A DNA stretch of 64,000 nt from assembly GCF_000285515.1 (NCBI RefSeq), contig NZ_HE610957.1, forward strand, positions 161,238 through 225,237, written 5' to 3'. The position numbers and the translations under genes are program-made. This DNA comes from Paenibacillus senegalensis JC66 (lineage in GTDB: Bacteria > Bacillota > Bacilli > Paenibacillales > NBRC-103111). Position 1 is the stretch's first letter; every line of letters starts with the position of its first letter. Below the pieces are notes generated by a model that saw only the letters and a program-made list of their open reading frames with translations, was not told where the DNA came from and did not search any database. Of this stretch, positions 8,563-16,956 are shown in pieces.

Positions 8563-9723
8563 ATGGAGTTGCAACAGTCTGAACAAGCCTTGTCCAGCCG
8601 CAAGAAATATCTTCGAGTTATATTTTCATTGTTTGCGGGTCTTCTGATTGTATTTACTCTGTTCAGCAATACTCTGCTTACGATGACCTTGCCCAAGGTA
8701 GCCACGGTGCAGCCAAGACCAGGTCATATCGAATATCATTACACCGGCAGCGGTGTGGTCAGGCCCAGAGAAGTGGTGGATTTGACCCAGCTTGAAGGCT
8801 GGAAAGTTGAGAAGGTGCATGTACAAGAGGGAGATCTCGTGAGCAAAGGACAAACCCTTGTGAGTTACGACAGCAGTGAAGAGGAATGGCAGGTGAAGCT
8901 GGAAAATGCAAACCTGATGAAAATGAAGATGAGAATGGAGGAATTGCAACACGAATATATAGAAGTTGCGAAGACTGGTGATCCGTCCAAAATGCAAAGC
9001 GCCAAAGCGGCCATAGAGAGCTATAAAATGGATCTGGAGATACAGGAGCAGCGTATACAAATGATGCAGGAACGTTTGGCGAGTAATCGTGAAATGGTCG
9101 CTCCTGTTGACGGCCTCGTTAAGAAATTAAATGCTAAAGAGGGTTTATCCGGTACTGGCGGTGGACCGGATATCCAACTTTACAACGTAAGCCAGGGGTT
9201 TGAGTTTGAGCTTCAACTCCCGACGGATATAGCGGACATGCTGAAGGTCGGTGAGAAACTGGTTGTAGAAATTAAAGGAACGTCAGCTAATCAAGTCGAA
9301 GGTGAAATTGTCGAAATTGAAAATTCGAGTGTCGCGAGCGAAGGCAATGATTATCAGGGAGAACATCAAGGAAGCGGTATGGCCGCTAACCCTTCGGTGA
9401 AAACCGTTCTGGTCACCCTGCAAGACAATACTTTACAAGGAGGAGAGCAGGCACAAGTGGATCTTAATATGAAGAGTGCATCGGGCAGTGAAATGCTGCT
9501 CGTATCGAATTTGGCCATCCGCGAGGATCCGTCCGGACAATATGTTTACACCATCTCGGAAAGAAGCGGACCGCTCGGCAATGCTTTTTACGTCAACAAG
9601 ACGTACATAACCGTCACAGAAGCTAACGATAAGGAATCAGCCGTACAGGGCGTATTCAATCAAAGTCAAATCGTTATTGAGAGCAGCCATCCGCTGCAGG
9701 AGGGCGACAGAGTTCGAATGTAG
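8563..9723 (+). CDS. HlyD-like membrane fusion protein (cassette A)
   Basis: A 386-residue adaptor with one N-terminal membrane anchor (about 16-38) and the rest outside the cell. Two half barrel-sandwich (lipoyl-like) segments are seen, GWKVEKVHVQEGDLVSKGQ (about 79-97) and VAPVDGLVKKLNAKEG (about 179-194). They flank a helical hairpin (about 108-172). A beta-barrel and C-terminal region follow. The ATG at 8563 follows GGAGGAG; an upstream in-frame ATG at 8521 lacks a site. MFPs normally bridge exporters, so finding one as the fourth gene of an importer operon is odd. It is also repeated in cassette B, whose MFP has the same length and a similar opening (FSNTLLTMTLPKV against FSNTFRSLTLPKV). 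Confidence 0.88.
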   Translation: MELQQSEQALSSRKKYLRVIFSLFAGLLIVFTLFSNTLLTMTLPKVATVQPRPGHIEYHYTGSGVVRPREVVDLTQLEGWKVEKVHVQEGDLVSKGQTLVSYDSSEEEWQVKLENANLMKMKMRMEELQHEYIEVAKTGDPSKMQSAKAAIESYKMDLEIQEQRIQMMQERLASNREMVAPVDGLVKKLNAKEGLSGTGGGPDIQLYNVSQGFEFELQLPTDIADMLKVGEKLVVEIKGTSANQVEGEIVEIENSSVASEGNDYQGEHQGSGMAANPSVKTVLVTLQDNTLQGGEQAQVDLNMKSASGSEMLLVSNLAIREDPSGQYVYTISERSGPLGNAFYVNKTYITVTEANDKESAVQGVFNQSQIVIESSHPLQEGDRVRM

Positions 9724-9749
9724 AAAATAAATGTATAAAAAAGCTGATG

Positions 9750-9775
9750 AACCAAGAGATCGGCCACTCTTGGTT
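9750..9775 (+). terminator. Hairpin after cassette A (possible terminator)
   Basis: AACCAAGAG (9750-9758) and CTCTTGGTT (9767-9775) form a perfect 9-bp stem with an 8-base loop, 26 bases after the MFP stop codon. The T tract after it is poor, so it may be a weak terminator or an mRNA 3'-end protector. The convergent transporter remnant ends just beyond it. Confidence 0.5.
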
Positions 9776-9790
9776 AAGTCCAATATATAC

Positions 9791-10252
9791 TTATTCACAA
9801 AACCCGTATTTTGTACATATATCTATTATATATCCGGGGCCTCCCATGATTTCAAAATAAGTCTTCCCTTCGACGGCCACCTGCGCCCCGCCTCGAACAC
9901 CAAACCAAAGCATCACCAGCAGTATCCAGGACACCGGAGGAACAGATTGTACAAGCTGCACGAGCGGATGAATGAGCCGATACAGCAAAGGATGACGACC
10001 TGCGCCGCACCCCAGACCAAATCCGACTATGCAGGCAATCGTGAATCCGGCCATTTGGCGTAAAAATGTCGTGCCCAGTGTTTGCCAAAACGGACCGGTT
10101 CCCAGCATCTTCGTGAGTGCTCGTACCGTTTCTAAAGGAGACGGGAGAATGACTGACGGATATAAGGCGGAGACGCCGCCCCATAGAACCAGCGCAGCTG
10201 CGCAACTATAGAGCGGAACCCACCTACTCCAACGTGTAATAGAATTGTTCAT
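9791..10252 (-). pseudogene. Truncated ABC permease, NitT/TauT (SsuC-like) type
   Basis: The reading frame starts at an ATG at 10252, overlapping the end of the binding-protein gene by 29 bases. It encodes only 153 residues, where SsuC/TauC permeases have about 250. The first 120 or so residues look normal: an N-terminal membrane segment, then LPSPLETVRAL, an external stretch, and SVPPVSWILLVMLWFGV. After FGVRGGAQVAVE the sequence no longer resembles a permease (KTYFEIMGG and on) and stops. The second half, including the end of the coupling region and the last membrane segments, is missing, and no ATPase gene follows. The transporter is probably non-functional unless complemented elsewhere. 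Confidence 0.7.
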
Positions 10253-11159
10253 CTGGTAATTGGTCTCCGATGGATTCAGGATTGGCTTCCAGCAAAATGC
10301 GAAGATAGTTCTCCACCTGGCTTCTCGCTTCAACAGCCTCTTGCATTCCCAAATGCATGTGACTGAGCGATTGGCGAAGCAGCGGCTCGGGCAATCCGAA
10401 AACATCAGCTGACAGCTGCACGGCCGGCGCCGGATCAGCCGCTATATCGGCGATCGCTTCAGCAAACTGCGTCTGGTAAGCCTTCAGCAGCTCAGGATGC
10501 TCCTCCGCCCACTTCCGCTGAACAAACAAGCCGGCTTGCGGCAAGCTTGCGGCAAAACGTTGTTGCCACTCAAGCTCAAAATCAATCACTTCCCGGATCT
10601 CGGACGTTTGCGCGCGAAGCCCGCTAAGAAACGGTTCCGGGAGGACGGCATGCTGGGCCTTCCCGCTAGACAGCATTTGCATGATTTCCGGAATCGCAGC
10701 ATACACTCGCTCCACTTCATCCGCCAATTGCTGCTCCCCCAGAATAAAGTCCGTCAATACGTCCGGCGGACCTCCTTTGCCCGGAATGTAAACCGCCTCC
10801 CCTTTCAAATCGTGAATGTCCCGGACTTCCGTCGATAAGGTGACCAGATACATCGATCCCCACGTATTGACATGAACGAGCTGTAGCGGGAAGCCGCGCG
10901 CATACACGTTGGCCCCGATATTCAAAGGCGCCACAATCAACGGGGAGCTTCCGTCCTGAATCGCTACCAGCAATTGCTCCAGCGTGTCCCAGGTTCGCAC
11001 CTCCACACCCCCAAGTCCGTCAATATGTTCGGTTGCAAGCAATGTCGGAATGAGCGCAGGCGCTTTGGGAGCCAATACCGACACCCCTGGCTCCGTATGA
11101 CTACAAGCGTTCAAAAATACGATTGCACTCGCTAGTAAACTAATGGTTCTTATTTTCAT
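10224..11159 (-). CDS. NitT/TauT-type substrate-binding lipoprotein, Fur-box controlled
   Basis: A 311-residue lipoprotein with a signal peptide ending FLNAC (Cys19). The body fits the periplasmic-binding fold used for aliphatic sulfonates, nitrate, thiamine precursors and related ligands. Recognisable stretches are LLVAIQDGSSPLIVAPLNIGA, DIHDLKGEAVYIPG and AVLPEPFLSGL. AAAGGAAAAGGAAAG precedes the ATG. A 19-base Fur-box-like palindrome lies 42 bases upstream, so expression is probably raised by iron shortage. That would be unusual for a sulfonate system and suggests an iron-linked substrate. The downstream permease is truncated and the ATPase is absent, so the function may be lost or changed. 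Confidence 0.82.
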   Translation of the reverse strand: MKIRTISLLASAIVFLNACSHTEPGVSVLAPKAPALIPTLLATEHIDGLGGVEVRTWDTLEQLLVAIQDGSSPLIVAPLNIGANVYARGFPLQLVHVNTWGSMYLVTLSTEVRDIHDLKGEAVYIPGKGGPPDVLTDFILGEQQLADEVERVYAAIPEIMQMLSSGKAQHAVLPEPFLSGLRAQTSEIREVIDFELEWQQRFAASLPQAGLFVQRKWAEEHPELLKAYQTQFAEAIADIAADPAPAVQLSADVFGLPEPLLRQSLSHMHLGMQEAVEARSQVENYLRILLEANPESIGDQLPDEQFYYTLE

Positions 11160-11198
11160 CTTTCCTTTTCCTTTCCGAAATGTTCATGTAAAATATGT

Positions 11199-11227
11199 TT
11201 GATAACGATAACCATTATCAATTATAG
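11199..11227. promoter_or_regulatory. Fur-box-like operator in the divergent promoter region
   Basis: GATAACGATAACCATTATC at 11201-11219 matches the classical 19-base Fur consensus (GATAATGATAATCATTATC) at 17 of 19 positions. It lies between the divergent binding-lipoprotein gene (start 11159) and the LuxR-type gene (start 11288). On the plus strand a TTGATA (11199-11204) and a TATAGA about 18 bases on overlap it. On the minus strand a TTGATA and CATATT also bracket it. Bound Fur would cover both promoters. Regulation is inferred from sequence only. Confidence 0.75.
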
Positions 11228-11287
11228 AAAAGAGATGACCCTATTCCTATCCCACAAAGCTGGGATTTTAAAGCGAGGTGACATCCT

Positions 11288-12337
11288 ATGCAAACCCTTT
11301 TCCTGAAAAATCCCGTTCCCGACTCATTCCTCTTTCGCCAACAGGCTCTGATTACTTTACGCGGCCTGCTTCCCTTTGAAGCGGCCTGCTTTACAACGGT
11401 TGATCCACGTTCCCTGCTTTCTACGGGAGCGGTTACCGATGATCGAATAGAACGCATCCATCCGGCCCTATTCAAAAACGAATATCTGGCCACCGACTAC
11501 AATAAATACATGAGATTGGCAACTTCCGACTCGCCGATAGCGGTTTTAAGTGTCGCGACCAAGGGGAAACTGGAGCGCAGTGCGCGTTATAAGGAGATAC
11601 TGTTGCCTGCCGGATTTGGAGATGAACTGCGGGCGGCTTTGGTCTGGGAAGGAAAGTGTTGGGGATTTCTAACCTTATTTCGTTCTGAAGGACACGCTCA
11701 CTTTTCTAGTGAAGACATCCGGCGGCTTTCCGAGGTCTTGCCTGCCATGGCTCGCTCCCTGAAGCAATTTGCCTGCAACTGGCCTCTTCCCGCCCCAAAT
11801 TCTGTCTTGGAAACCGGGATCATGATCGTGGACGAACAATGTAACCTGCTATCCGCCAATGCATCGGGCAAACGGCTGCTGCATTGGCTGCGTCAAATGG
11901 AGCAGCTGGCTCCTCCCGTCCTGCCACGGCCCATTCGCGCAGTCTGTTCAAAGGCAAAATCCGGCAACCCGGATTCGCCTATCCAGACGAATGAAGCCCG
12001 ACTGTGCGTGTTCTCGCCCGACGGCTTCCTCTTGTCGATTCAAGCGACTCAAATGCATGCGGAATCTGCCCAATTCGCTGTAATAGGTGAGCAAGCGCAG
12101 CCGCAGGAGCTGTTGAACCAAATGCTCGATTTTTATCGGCTGTCCGCTCGCGAAACCGAACTCCTTCGGCTCCTGGTACAAGGCTATTCGACCAAGCAAT
12201 TGTCCGAGACCTTATCCATCTCTGCCTATACGGTGCAGGATCACCTGAAATCAATATTCGCCAAAACCGGAGTTAGCAGCCGCAGGGAACTGATCGGACT
12301 GCTGTTATCTCCATACAATATATCAGCTGACTTATGA
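11288..12337 (+). CDS. LuxR-family transcriptional regulator with an N-terminal sensory region
   Basis: A 349-residue cytoplasmic regulator. The last 65 residues form a LuxR/GerE helix-turn-helix: LSARETELLRLLVQGYSTKQ, then ISAYTVQDHLKSIFAKTGV. The first 270 residues have no receiver Asp pocket and look like a GAF-like sensory region in two parts. GAGGTG lies 8-9 bases before the ATG. It is divergent from the Fur-box-controlled binding lipoprotein, with the Fur box between them. It may respond to iron or to the imported ligand and control the transporter, but that is inference. Confidence 0.82.
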   Translation: MQTLFLKNPVPDSFLFRQQALITLRGLLPFEAACFTTVDPRSLLSTGAVTDDRIERIHPALFKNEYLATDYNKYMRLATSDSPIAVLSVATKGKLERSARYKEILLPAGFGDELRAALVWEGKCWGFLTLFRSEGHAHFSSEDIRRLSEVLPAMARSLKQFACNWPLPAPNSVLETGIMIVDEQCNLLSANASGKRLLHWLRQMEQLAPPVLPRPIRAVCSKAKSGNPDSPIQTNEARLCVFSPDGFLLSIQATQMHAESAQFAVIGEQAQPQELLNQMLDFYRLSARETELLRLLVQGYSTKQLSETLSISAYTVQDHLKSIFAKTGVSSRRELIGLLLSPYNISADL

Positions 12338-12364
12338 AGATATCTTTGGACAAGGAATGAAAGA

Positions 12365-12404
12365 GCTGTCCAGCCCGTCAGTCTTCCCTGACTTGCTGAA
12401 CAGC
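12365..12404. terminator. Hairpin between convergent LuxR-type and M56 peptidase genes
   Basis: GCTGTCCAGCCCGTCAG (12365-12381) pairs with CTGACTTGCTGAACAGC (12388-12404) with three mismatches. The loop is short (TCTTCC). T tracts on either side are weak. Its position after the plus-strand gene and before the end of the minus-strand gene fits a bidirectional terminator. Confidence 0.5.
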
Positions 12405-12529
12405 CCCTATTTGACATGGATGCTACTGTTTCACTTTTTCCGGATAAAGTCAATTTGATACAATGTGCCGCCAGTACAAAGATCCGCGATCGTCACATTT
12501 CCTTGTCTTTCAAATGGAGAAAATCCGAA

Positions 12530-13825
12530 TTAATCAAATTGAGGATGCGGATCGCCCGTAATCGAAACAATGCGATAAAGAGGTCTTGGTTTGTCAGATT
12601 GAATGACGGTGCCGTCAGCGGCAATGGATTCGACCTCGTTCAAGTAGGTAACGTCCGTATTCAGGTACTGAATTTCAACCGTTCTTCCTCCTCCATACTT
12701 TTCGAAATCCGCGGGCTCCACTTCGAACAGCAAATTCTCAACCTCTACAATGAAGGTGTCGATCGGCCTCCCGATCGGAAAATCCGCAAATGGAATTAGA
12801 TGACCTTCGTAAACCGAATATTCGCTGGAAACTACTCCCTGTACGCTGACGATGCGTTCCCCTTCTACTTGCGCTTCCTGGGCCGGGTTCGCCAATAAGC
12901 TAATGGCCAATGCCGCTACAATAACCGTAATGACCACACTGACCCAAAAGACAGGACGTTTAAAAAGCAGAATATTTCTCACCCGGGATTTGACATTGCT
13001 TTCTCCAAAAGACAACGGGCTTGCCAAGCCGCTTTGTTTCGAAGCAAGCGCCAACAATGTCCGCGAATAATCTATTCGCAAGTCCTCCTTTGACAGCTGC
13101 ATAACCTTTTCGTCACAGGACATTTCCATATCCCTGATCATAAGAAAATAGGAAAGCCACATAAGCGGATTGAACCAGTGCAGCACCAAGGTCAAAAAAG
13201 CCAATGGTTTAATCACATAATCGAAACGTCGAATATGCGTTTGCTCATGCATGAATATGAATTGCTGCTCCTGACGGGTGAGACCTGTGGGCAAATAAAT
13301 TTTAGGTTTTATTAACCCAAGGACAAAAGGCGTTTGAATTCGATCCGTTTCGAAAACGTTATCTTTTACGCGGGTGGCAAAAGTAAGCTTTTGCTTTACC
13401 TGGAAATAAGAAATGACACCGTAGAGTAACAACACAGCTATCCCCAGCAACCAGATCGCCGCCCCCGCCTCCACAACAATCTCCATCGGGTTGACACTTG
13501 CGGTTTCATCCACGGGGAGTACAGCTGACTGAATGGTGCGATTTACGGTGTGGTCCAGAAACAGAATGCCAGTACTTATGGACGGGCTTTCGGAATACAT
13601 AATATTATGAGGAATAGCAGCCGTTTTCCCCGGAAGCAAACTGAGCGAGCTTTCATAAGAAAAAGGAAGAACAAGACGAAACAGAACCACCAGCCATAAA
13701 GCATAGGAAAAAACCGCAGGCGCCCGCAGGTTTTTAAGTATAAACCTAATCGCAATCACGATGAGCGCCACATAGCTTGCCGTAAGGCTCATATTTAGTA
13801 CAGCAATAAAAAGGCTGCTGGTCAT
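12530..13825 (-). CDS. BlaR1-like M56 family membrane metallopeptidase
   Basis: A 431-residue membrane zinc peptidase of the BlaR1/MecR1 class. Three or four N-terminal membrane segments are seen. The cytoplasmic catalytic motif HEQTH is at 193-197, and a downstream MEMSCDE element (about 231-238) supplies the third zinc ligand. A further membrane segment (about 295-315) leads to an extracellular tail of about 115 residues. This tail is not a penicillin-binding domain: it lacks STxK and SxN motifs and looks like a small beta-rich domain, so the inducer is probably not a beta-lactam. The gene overlaps the BlaI-like repressor gene by 4 bases. In the known pathway the peptidase is activated by an outside signal and leads to inactivation of the repressor. 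Confidence 0.88.
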   Translation of the reverse strand: MTSSLFIAVLNMSLTASYVALIVIAIRFILKNLRAPAVFSYALWLVVLFRLVLPFSYESSLSLLPGKTAAIPHNIMYSESPSISTGILFLDHTVNRTIQSAVLPVDETASVNPMEIVVEAGAAIWLLGIAVLLLYGVISYFQVKQKLTFATRVKDNVFETDRIQTPFVLGLIKPKIYLPTGLTRQEQQFIFMHEQTHIRRFDYVIKPLAFLTLVLHWFNPLMWLSYFLMIRDMEMSCDEKVMQLSKEDLRIDYSRTLLALASKQSGLASPLSFGESNVKSRVRNILLFKRPVFWVSVVITVIVAALAISLLANPAQEAQVEGERIVSVQGVVSSEYSVYEGHLIPFADFPIGRPIDTFIVEVENLLFEVEPADFEKYGGGRTVEIQYLNTDVTYLNEVESIAADGTVIQSDKPRPLYRIVSITGDPHPQFD

Positions 13826-14181
13826 TTCGTTGCCTCCTCAATCATTTTCTTGAGTTGCTCCGCTTCTTTGGGGGTCAGCTTTTTATCTTTAAGAAAAGTC
13901 GCAAGAAATACAGGAAGGGAGCCGCCAAAAGCTTTTTCCAATAAAACCTCGCTCTCGTATTTCTGAACCTGCTCGCGTTTTACAAGCGCTGTGACCGTCG
14001 CGTTTTCATTTTTTAAAATCCGGCGCTCCACCAGCTTGCGTATCATATTGTAGGTCGTCGATTTTTTCCAGCCCAGCTCTTTCAAGCAAATTTTAGACAG
14101 CTCGGTAGAGTTGACCGGTTCATGATCCCATATAATCGTCACGAACTTAAATTCTGCATCAAATAATCGGTACCGCTCCAA
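13822..14181 (-). CDS. BlaI/MecI/CopY-family transcriptional repressor
   Basis: A 119-residue winged-helix repressor, the usual length for the family. The N-terminal DNA-binding domain includes LFDAEFKFVTIIWDHEPVNS and KKSTTYNMIRKLVERRILK, and the C-terminal helices serve dimerisation. I chose the TTG at 14181 because AAGGAGGGGG lies upstream and the protein then has the family length; the reading frame upstream of it is untranslated leader. Its own promoter carries a dyad operator (14204-14227) and a repeat half-site, so it is probably autoregulated and released by the downstream M56 peptidase. Confidence 0.85.
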   Translation of the reverse strand: MERYRLFDAEFKFVTIIWDHEPVNSTELSKICLKELGWKKSTTYNMIRKLVERRILKNENATVTALVKREQVQKYESEVLLEKAFGGSLPVFLATFLKDKKLTPKEAEQLKKMIEEATK

Positions 14182-14203
14182 CGGTTGCCTAACCCCCCTC
14201 CTT

Positions 14204-14255
14204 AAAGGTTTGCTTCGACAAACCTTTGGTATATAGAGTTTATTACGACAAACCT
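14204..14255 (-). promoter_or_regulatory. Dyad operator plus extra half-site for the BlaI-like repressor
   Basis: AAAGGTTTG (14204-14212) and CAAACCTTT (14219-14227) form a perfect 9-bp inverted repeat with a 6-base spacer. A further CGACAAACCT half-site repeats at 14246-14255. One copy lies in the leader and the other inside the promoter spacer, as expected for repression by the BlaI-type protein encoded directly downstream. Binding itself is inferred. Confidence 0.7.
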
Positions 14256-14265
14256 GTTTAGTCAA
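14237..14265 (-). promoter_or_regulatory. Sigma-A-type promoter of the BlaI/M56 operon
   Basis: On the minus strand, TTGACT (14265-14260) and TAAACT (14242-14237) are separated by 17 bases. The spacer contains the CGACAAACC half-site. It sits about 55 bases before the TTG start of the repressor gene. Confidence 0.6.
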
Positions 14266-14341
14266 CAACAAAAACAGATCAAAATAACTCCGTTGAATAA
14301 GGCTCCTCACCGCTATGTTCTTAGCCCTTCCAAAAAATGCA

Positions 14342-14393
14342 TTGACAATTTAAGACAATACCTGTAAATTGAGGTTGAATCAATTCCTATAAT
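14342..14393 (+). promoter_or_regulatory. Promoter region of the cystine transporter gene
   Basis: TTGACA (14342-14347) and TAAATT (14365-14370) are 17 bases apart. A second TATAAT (14388-14393) nearby lacks a good -35 element. The region lies 32 bases before the ATG of the transporter gene. Confidence 0.5.
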
Positions 14394-14424
14394 GTCGATT
14401 GGTTAAGGGGGTTTAAAAGTATCG

Positions 14425-15792
14425 ATGAACAATATTGAGAATAATTTACTGCATGCCGTTGAAACAAACTGGTTCAGTTTTGTAACTGCGGTGATCGTTT
14501 TTACGGTTTTGTATGTACTGGCACGCAAGCGGGTCAGCTTTGGCGCCCGTGTACTGATCGGTTTGGGACTCGGCTTGCTTGCGGGTATTCTTTTCCAGAG
14601 CCTGGATTTGGAAACAAGAGGTGTCACCACATTCGGCAGTATTTACGTCAGCCTCATCCGCATGCTCGTCATTCCGCTTGTATTCGTGCTCGTTCTGAAC
14701 AGTATCGCATCGTTGACAAGTCTAGATTTTTTACGCAAAATCGGCTTTAAGACGTTCGGCTGGTTCCTTGCCACTACGGGGGTGGCATCTATAATCGGCC
14801 TGCTTGTCGCCCTGCTGTTCAACCCGGGAACCGGTATTCAGCAGGAAACGCCGGAGAACTTTCAAGCACGTGAAATACCGACCTTCTCGCAAGTCATTCT
14901 GGACCTGGTTCCTTCCAATCCGATTAATGAAGCGGCGAATGGCAAGGTCGTGCCCCTGCTTATATTCGCGCTATTCCTGGCCGTTGCCATTATTAAGGTC
15001 GGCTCCAAAAACGCTGATGCCGTCAAGCCTGTGCGAGACTTGATCCATTCGTTGACCCAAGTGCTGCACCAGGTTGTGAAATACGTTATTCGGCTCACAC
15101 CGTACGGGGTGTTCGCTCTAATCGCCGGCATCACAGCACGCTACGGCTGGGATACGCTGCAGGAACTGGGCAGTGTAATCGTCACTTCCTATGTCGCGCT
15201 CATTTTACACTTTGTGCTTGTATTCGGGGCACTCTTGCTTTTGGTGGCGAAGGTGAATCCGATCCGCTTCTTCAAGAAAATTTACCCGATGCTCGTCGTA
15301 GCATTCACAACCCGCAGCAGCTATGCCACACTGCCCGTTAACCTGGAGGTGATTACGAAACGGCTTCATGTCTCTCCACGAATTGCAAGCTTCGTTGCTC
15401 CTTTGGGCGCCTCTGTCAACTTTAACGGCTGCGGCGGCGTATGGCCGGCAATTGTAGCTGTGTTCACAGCCGAAATTTTCAATATTAATCTGACCATAAC
15501 CGATTATATTATTCTCGTACTCGTTAGTATCATCTCATCCATCGGCGTTGCCGGCGTTCCCGGACCTGCCGTCATTTCGACAACAGTCGTGCTTACCGCA
15601 ATGGGCCTGCCACTAGAAGGCATTGCCATCGTAGCTGGTGTAGAAGCACTCATTGATATGGGCCGCACCGCTGTCAATGCTACGGGAACGACCGTCACCT
15701 CGCTGCTCGTAGCGAATTCCGAAGGCGAATTCGACCGCGAGAAGTTCAACAGTGATGAGGATGACGAGGAGGTTGCCGTAAGTCCGGTGTAA
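14425..15792 (+). CDS. tcyP: L-cystine transporter, sodium:dicarboxylate symporter family (TcyP-like)
   Basis: A 455-residue membrane symporter of the DAACS family. It has eight or so membrane helices, two re-entrant loops and an acidic cytoplasmic tail (SDEDDEEV). Typical stretches are SFGARVLIGLGLGLLAGI, YVSLIRMLVIPLVFVLVLNS, TTRSSYATLP and ASVNFNGCGGVWPAI. The length and the order of motifs match TcyP, the secondary cystine uptake protein of Bacillus subtilis, better than GltP or DctA, which have SSAATLP- and DGT-type motifs. AAGGGGG precedes the ATG at a somewhat long distance. It stands alone with its own promoter and terminator. Confidence 0.88.
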   Translation: MNNIENNLLHAVETNWFSFVTAVIVFTVLYVLARKRVSFGARVLIGLGLGLLAGILFQSLDLETRGVTTFGSIYVSLIRMLVIPLVFVLVLNSIASLTSLDFLRKIGFKTFGWFLATTGVASIIGLLVALLFNPGTGIQQETPENFQAREIPTFSQVILDLVPSNPINEAANGKVVPLLIFALFLAVAIIKVGSKNADAVKPVRDLIHSLTQVLHQVVKYVIRLTPYGVFALIAGITARYGWDTLQELGSVIVTSYVALILHFVLVFGALLLLVAKVNPIRFFKKIYPMLVVAFTTRSSYATLPVNLEVITKRLHVSPRIASFVAPLGASVNFNGCGGVWPAIVAVFTAEIFNINLTITDYIILVLVSIISSIGVAGVPGPAVISTTVVLTAMGLPLEGIAIVAGVEALIDMGRTAVNATGTTVTSLLVANSEGEFDREKFNSDEDDEEVAVSPV

Positions 15793-16105
15793 CAGGTGGG
15801 AAGGATAGAACAATTTGCTGCCAAATCCATGACCATGAGTGAGGGCGGTCAACGATTTCCATAGCTGCTGTAGAGGATACTCTGTAACGACATCATATCA
15901 TTCAAGAGGCCACCTTATGGTGGCCTTGGCTTTTATACAGCGCTTTAAAGGTCGAATGCAGCTTATGCAATCATGTATTTCTCCTTCCACCTATTGGATG
16001 CACGTGAGCACCCCTAGTTGATAAAAAAAAGCAAAAACCGGGCAAGATGAGTAAAATCTGGGTAATAATAGCCAAAGCAGCACTCCAATGAATGAGGTGA
16101 AGAAA
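15793..16105. other. Intergenic stretch between tcyP and the SDR gene
   Basis: About 310 bases without a supported gene. It holds the tcyP terminator hairpin (15907-15926) and, near its end, the ribosome binding site of the SDR gene. I see no further structure. Confidence 0.6.
15907..15935 (+). terminator. Terminator downstream of tcyP
   Basis: AGGCCACC (15907-15914) and GGTGGCCT (15919-15926) form a perfect 8-bp stem with a TTAT loop. TGGCTTTTAT follows. The T tract is short. Confidence 0.65.
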
Positions 16106-16888
16106 ATGAACAAAAAACTATTGATCACCGGAGCTAACGGAACGATCGGCCGCTGTTTGACAGAAGGACTGAGAAGCCAGGGACATTATGAAGTAACGGC
16201 TACAGATGTCAAGGAAGACCAGGGGCTGGGCATAATCAGATTGGACGTTACGGATGCGGACCAGGTTCTGGAGGCAACCCGCGGAGTGGATACGATCCTT
16301 CACTTCGGCTGGGCCAAAGATGAAGAAGACTTCCTCGGCAAAGTGCTGCCCATCAACGTTGCGGCAGCGTACCATATTTATGAAGCAGCCCGAAAAAATA
16401 AGGTGAGAAGAGTCATCTTCGCCAGCTCCAACCACGCGACCGGCTTTTACAGAGTCGGCGAGGAAGTTTCCCCGGAAGAGCCTTATCGTCCGGACAGTTT
16501 CTATGGGTTAAGCAAATGCTACATTGAACTGTTGGGGCGTTTATATGCCGATAAACACAAAGTTTCTTCCTTCAATATCCGCATCGGCAACTTTCCAAAA
16601 GACGACCGCCCCCATTCCGAAAGGGCGGGACATATTTGGATATCGTGCAGGGACATGGTTCAATTGGCGGTTTGCTGCATTGAAGCAGACGACTCTTTGA
16701 GTTTCCTGAGCTTGTATGGGACATCAGCGAATACGGATAATTATTACGATATCGGGTATTTGGAAGAACTGATCGGCTACAAGCCTTTAGACGACGCTAA
16801 TGATCTATTGGAGAAAGCCCGTAGGGAGCAAATCCCAATCAAGGATGATGAAACTTCCTTTCAGGGTGGGGGGTTCGTCAATAAATAG
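16106..16888 (+). CDS. Extended SDR, uronate-dehydrogenase-like NAD(P)-dependent oxidoreductase
   Basis: A 260-residue Rossmann-fold enzyme. The nucleotide-binding motif ITGANGTIGR is at the N-terminus. The catalytic Ser lies in FASSNHATGF, and the Tyr and Lys in YGLSKCYIE, in the pattern of NAD-dependent epimerase/dehydratase proteins. Its size and the HATGF and NIRIGNFP elements fit the uronate dehydrogenase group, which oxidises D-glucuronate or D-galacturonate to the aldarolactone. The ATG at 16106 is 6 bases after GAGGTG; an ATG at 16088 is in frame but has no site. It stands alone, so no pathway partner confirms the substrate. Confidence 0.8.
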   Translation: MNKKLLITGANGTIGRCLTEGLRSQGHYEVTATDVKEDQGLGIIRLDVTDADQVLEATRGVDTILHFGWAKDEEDFLGKVLPINVAAAYHIYEAARKNKVRRVIFASSNHATGFYRVGEEVSPEEPYRPDSFYGLSKCYIELLGRLYADKHKVSSFNIRIGNFPKDDRPHSERAGHIWISCRDMVQLAVCCIEADDSLSFLSLYGTSANTDNYYDIGYLEELIGYKPLDDANDLLEKARREQIPIKDDETSFQGGGFVNK

Positions 16889-16956
16889 CCCGCTCCTTTC
16901 GTTCATACATTTGGTCTAGTCATAGTTCCTATAACAATCATATTTCGGATTTCACT

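Noticed and set aside
14380..14400. CymR operator before tcyP
   Set aside because: A GGAATT element exists on the minus strand, but the spacing to a CC half does not fit the known CymR pattern.
15504..15852. Long reading frames on the minus strand opposite tcyP
   Set aside because: They mirror the coding bias of tcyP, have no ribosome binding sites and show low-complexity Ser/Thr-rich products.
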